Source of the DNA: Methanotrichaceae archaeon
GTDB lineage: Archaea > Halobacteriota > Methanosarcinia > Methanotrichales > Methanotrichaceae
Assembly: GCA_013329455.1 (NCBI GenBank)
Contig: DUKF01000159.1
Location: 18,874 to 42,005, forward strand
Direction of reading: 5' to 3'
Length of the DNA: 23,132 nt
The position numbers and the translations under genes were made by a program. How positions within the stretch are numbered: the first letter of the stretch is position 1; the number at the start of each line of letters is the position of its first letter. Positions 21,371-23,132 of the stretch are shown here, one piece after another. Under the pieces are notes generated by a model. That model saw only the letters and a program-made list of their open reading frames with translations, did not search any database and had not been told where the DNA came from.

Positions 21371-23132
21371 TTGAAGCTGAAAGATATTCCAGGGGTTGGG
21401 GTCAAGGTGAACGAAAGGCTCGTGGCCCACTTTGGAGATGAGGATGCCGCCCTTGAGGCTATATTGAAAGGAGACGTGGCAGGTCTTTTGGGAATGAGGG
21501 GGATGAGCCAGCGCCAGGCGACTGCACTCGTTCAAAGAGCCCGAGGCGCAAAGTACGGCGTTTCTCCCTCTGACTTTCTGGCCACAGATGAAGCGGTCCG
21601 GATCTATGAATCTTTAATGGAGCTATTGGCAAGGTCAGCCCATACCGACTACGCAAGGCAGAAGCTCGGCACCTTCTTTCCCTCCTCCTGCCGGGAGATG
21701 ATCGAGGAGAACAGGAAATTTGCAGAATCAGCGATCAGTTCAGCTTCAGCTCTTGTCGATACCGACCTCGCTCTCCACCTATCCAAAATAAAGGCGCTTC
21801 GAAAGAGTGCCGGCTTTCGGGTAAGGAACCGGGCCGTTGCGGTCGATTCAGCATCAACCTTTCGGGTTTTAAAAGAGAGGGGCATCGACAAAAATATCGA
21901 CGTCCATCTGGTCGAGAGCTTGATGGAGCTGAGGGACCTCGCCCAGGGGTACGATCACGTCACACTTCTCGGCGGAACTCTTGACAGCCTGGCCCTCTCC
22001 GAGATCGAGGAGGCGGAGAGCGACGAGGACTGGTACCTCGTTCCGGAGCGGATCCTACATCGTTACCAGGAAAACGAGCCCCTTCTCGATGCGATCTTCA
22101 AGGCGGCCGGAATCCTGGAGATGTGCAAAGTCGCCTCTTTCGAGGGGCTTGAAGAGCTGGTTCGTGGGCTTTCAAAGCTCAAGGTTGACGACGATCCAGA
22201 AGTTCGACGGCTTGACCGGCTCATCGCGGAGCTTGAAGGTCGGGTGGAGGAGACTGTGGCCTGGGCCAACACGGAATTGAAGAGGAGGGTCGAGAGCTGT
22301 TCAGTGACCCTTGCCGGGGACGACCTCCTCTTCGCCCTGGGCAGGAGCGGGGATCTTCGAGATGTCTTCAAATCTCGGATGGGGGTGACCTTCCAGGATG
22401 TCTTAAAGGCGGCACGTGATCGAGCCTTTTCTGATCTGGAACTGTTGGGGGCTGAAAGGGCGCACATTGAGGAGATAATCTCCTCGGAGGTCCGCTATCC
22501 TCTGGAGGAAGATCGAGAGGCAATGATCCGTTTTCTTCGGGAGCTACGCAAGAAGGCGGAGGCAAAAAGGCTGAAGTCCCGAAGGGATCTTGCCAAAGAT
22601 CTTGCAGGAAAGTGGAATCTCGTCGAGACCCTCAATGGAGCCCTCTTGGAGTTTGATGTGGGATATTCTCTCGGCTGCTTTGCCCTGCAGAGGGTTTTGA
22701 TCATGCCCCAGTTTGTGGAGGACCCTTGCATCGGCTTTTCGGACGGAAGGACCCTCTTTCTAGACGACCCAGAGCCCGTAAGCTACTCGGTGGGTCCGAC
22801 GGGCCTAGCCGAGCCCTCGGAGAGGGTGGCGATCCTCAGCGGCGTGAACTCCGGCGGCAAAACGACGCTCATCGAGCTTGCGGCTCAGGTTGTAATCCTG
22901 GCCCAGATGGGGTTTCCAGTTCCGGTAGCTTCCTCTCGTCTCTCTATTTTCCAGAGCCTCTACTACTTCGGTAAAAGCAGAGGCACTCTGGGCGCTGGGG
23001 CCTTCGAGGCTACGATCCGAAAGTTCTCCGTTCTAGCTGGCGGGGACAGAAAGCTCGTTTTGGCAGACGAGCTTGAAGCGATAACCGAGCCAGGAGCCTC
23101 GGCCAAGATCATAGCATCCCTTCTGGACGAGC
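21371..23132 (+). CDS. HhH-MutS family ATPase, 3' end outside window
   Basis: At least 587 residues of an archaeal MutS-related protein, running off the window. The N-terminus LKLKDIPGVGVKVNERLV is a helix-hairpin-helix, followed by a second HhH-like unit (GMRGMSQRQATALV). A long helical middle (about 60-460) resembles the MutS lever/clamp. The ABC-type ATPase shows Walker A SGVNSGGKTT (490-499) and Walker B KLVLADELEA (D566-E567), followed by TEPG. These proteins lack the MutS mismatch-recognition domain and are closer to MutS2/MutS5-like families with roles in recombination or branched DNA. The start is inferred to be TTG 21371, since the HhH begins there and a TATA-like GGCTATATTG (21338-21347) lies about 28 bases upstream. 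The frame is open farther upstream without an ATG. Confidence 0.85.
   Translation, partial: MKLKDIPGVGVKVNERLVAHFGDEDAALEAILKGDVAGLLGMRGMSQRQATALVQRARGAKYGVSPSDFLATDEAVRIYESLMELLARSAHTDYARQKLGTFFPSSCREMIEENRKFAESAISSASALVDTDLALHLSKIKALRKSAGFRVRNRAVAVDSASTFRVLKERGIDKNIDVHLVESLMELRDLAQGYDHVTLLGGTLDSLALSEIEEAESDEDWYLVPERILHRYQENEPLLDAIFKAAGILEMCKVASFEGLEELVRGLSKLKVDDDPEVRRLDRLIAELEGRVEETVAWANTELKRRVESCSVTLAGDDLLFALGRSGDLRDVFKSRMGVTFQDVLKAARDRAFSDLELLGAERAHIEEIISSEVRYPLEEDREAMIRFLRELRKKAEAKRLKSRRDLAKDLAGKWNLVETLNGALLEFDVGYSLGCFALQRVLIMPQFVEDPCIGFSDGRTLFLDDPEPVSYSVGPTGLAEPSERVAILSGVNSGGKTTLIELAAQVVILAQMGFPVPVASSRLSIFQSLYYFGKSRGTLGAGAFEATIRKFSVLAGGDRKLVLADELEAITEPGASAKIIASLLDE

Noticed and set aside
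1..23132. tRNA genes, CRISPR arrays, insertion sequences
   Set aside because: No T-loop/anticodon arrangement, no regularly spaced repeats and no transposase were seen by eye; a covariance-model scan was not possible here.

Overview
The window comes from a euryarchaeal methanogen, most likely an acetate-using Methanothrix/Methanosaeta-type organism. The evidence is an archaeal histone, GatE (the archaeal Glu-tRNA(Gln) amidotransferase subunit), an Orc1/Cdc6 initiator-type ATPase, an archaeal TrpRS, TATA-box promoters lying about 27-31 bp before many start codons, GTG/TTG starts, and GC-rich codon use. The genus is inferred from general character, not from a database match. No rRNA, tRNA, CRISPR array or insertion sequence was recognised.

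Layout. (1) 97-1461: an AT-rich radical SAM/SPASM enzyme that looks compositionally foreign, followed by a U-tract terminator. (2) 1850-5262: information-processing genes: histone, GatE, Orc1/Cdc6-like ATPase. (3) 5358-15356: a phosphate-acquisition island. It has three intact pstS genes with three different modes of membrane association, one decayed pstS, a truncated alkaline phosphatase, two near-duplicate pstC genes, and one pstA with an unusual membrane extension. Neither pstB nor phoU is present. Inside the island two paralogous secreted cysteine-containing proteins of unknown function (6319-7236 and 7539-8450, minus strand) sit between the first two pstS genes. (4) 15405-17274: a nnrED-moaC operon. 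(5) 17413-19508: trpS and a phosphoribosyltransferase, divergently transcribed from a compact shared promoter region. (6) 19590-21287: a winged-helix regulator converging on a minus-strand cluster of MoaD/ThiS-like protein, small charged protein and cysteine-rich methyltransferase. (7) 21371-end: a HhH plus MutS-ATPase protein cut off by the window edge.

How the genes work together. The PstS proteins would capture phosphate outside the membrane and deliver it to PstC-PstA, with PstB supplied from elsewhere in the genome. The two pstS genes that flank the unknown secreted pair share a nearly identical promoter block of about 30 bp. Both pstC genes carry a CTCTATATA element at the same distance from their starts. 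These shared elements suggest co-regulation, probably by phosphate, and the two secreted proteins may belong to the same response. That secreted pair within the duplicated, decaying phosphate island is the best candidate here for something undescribed.
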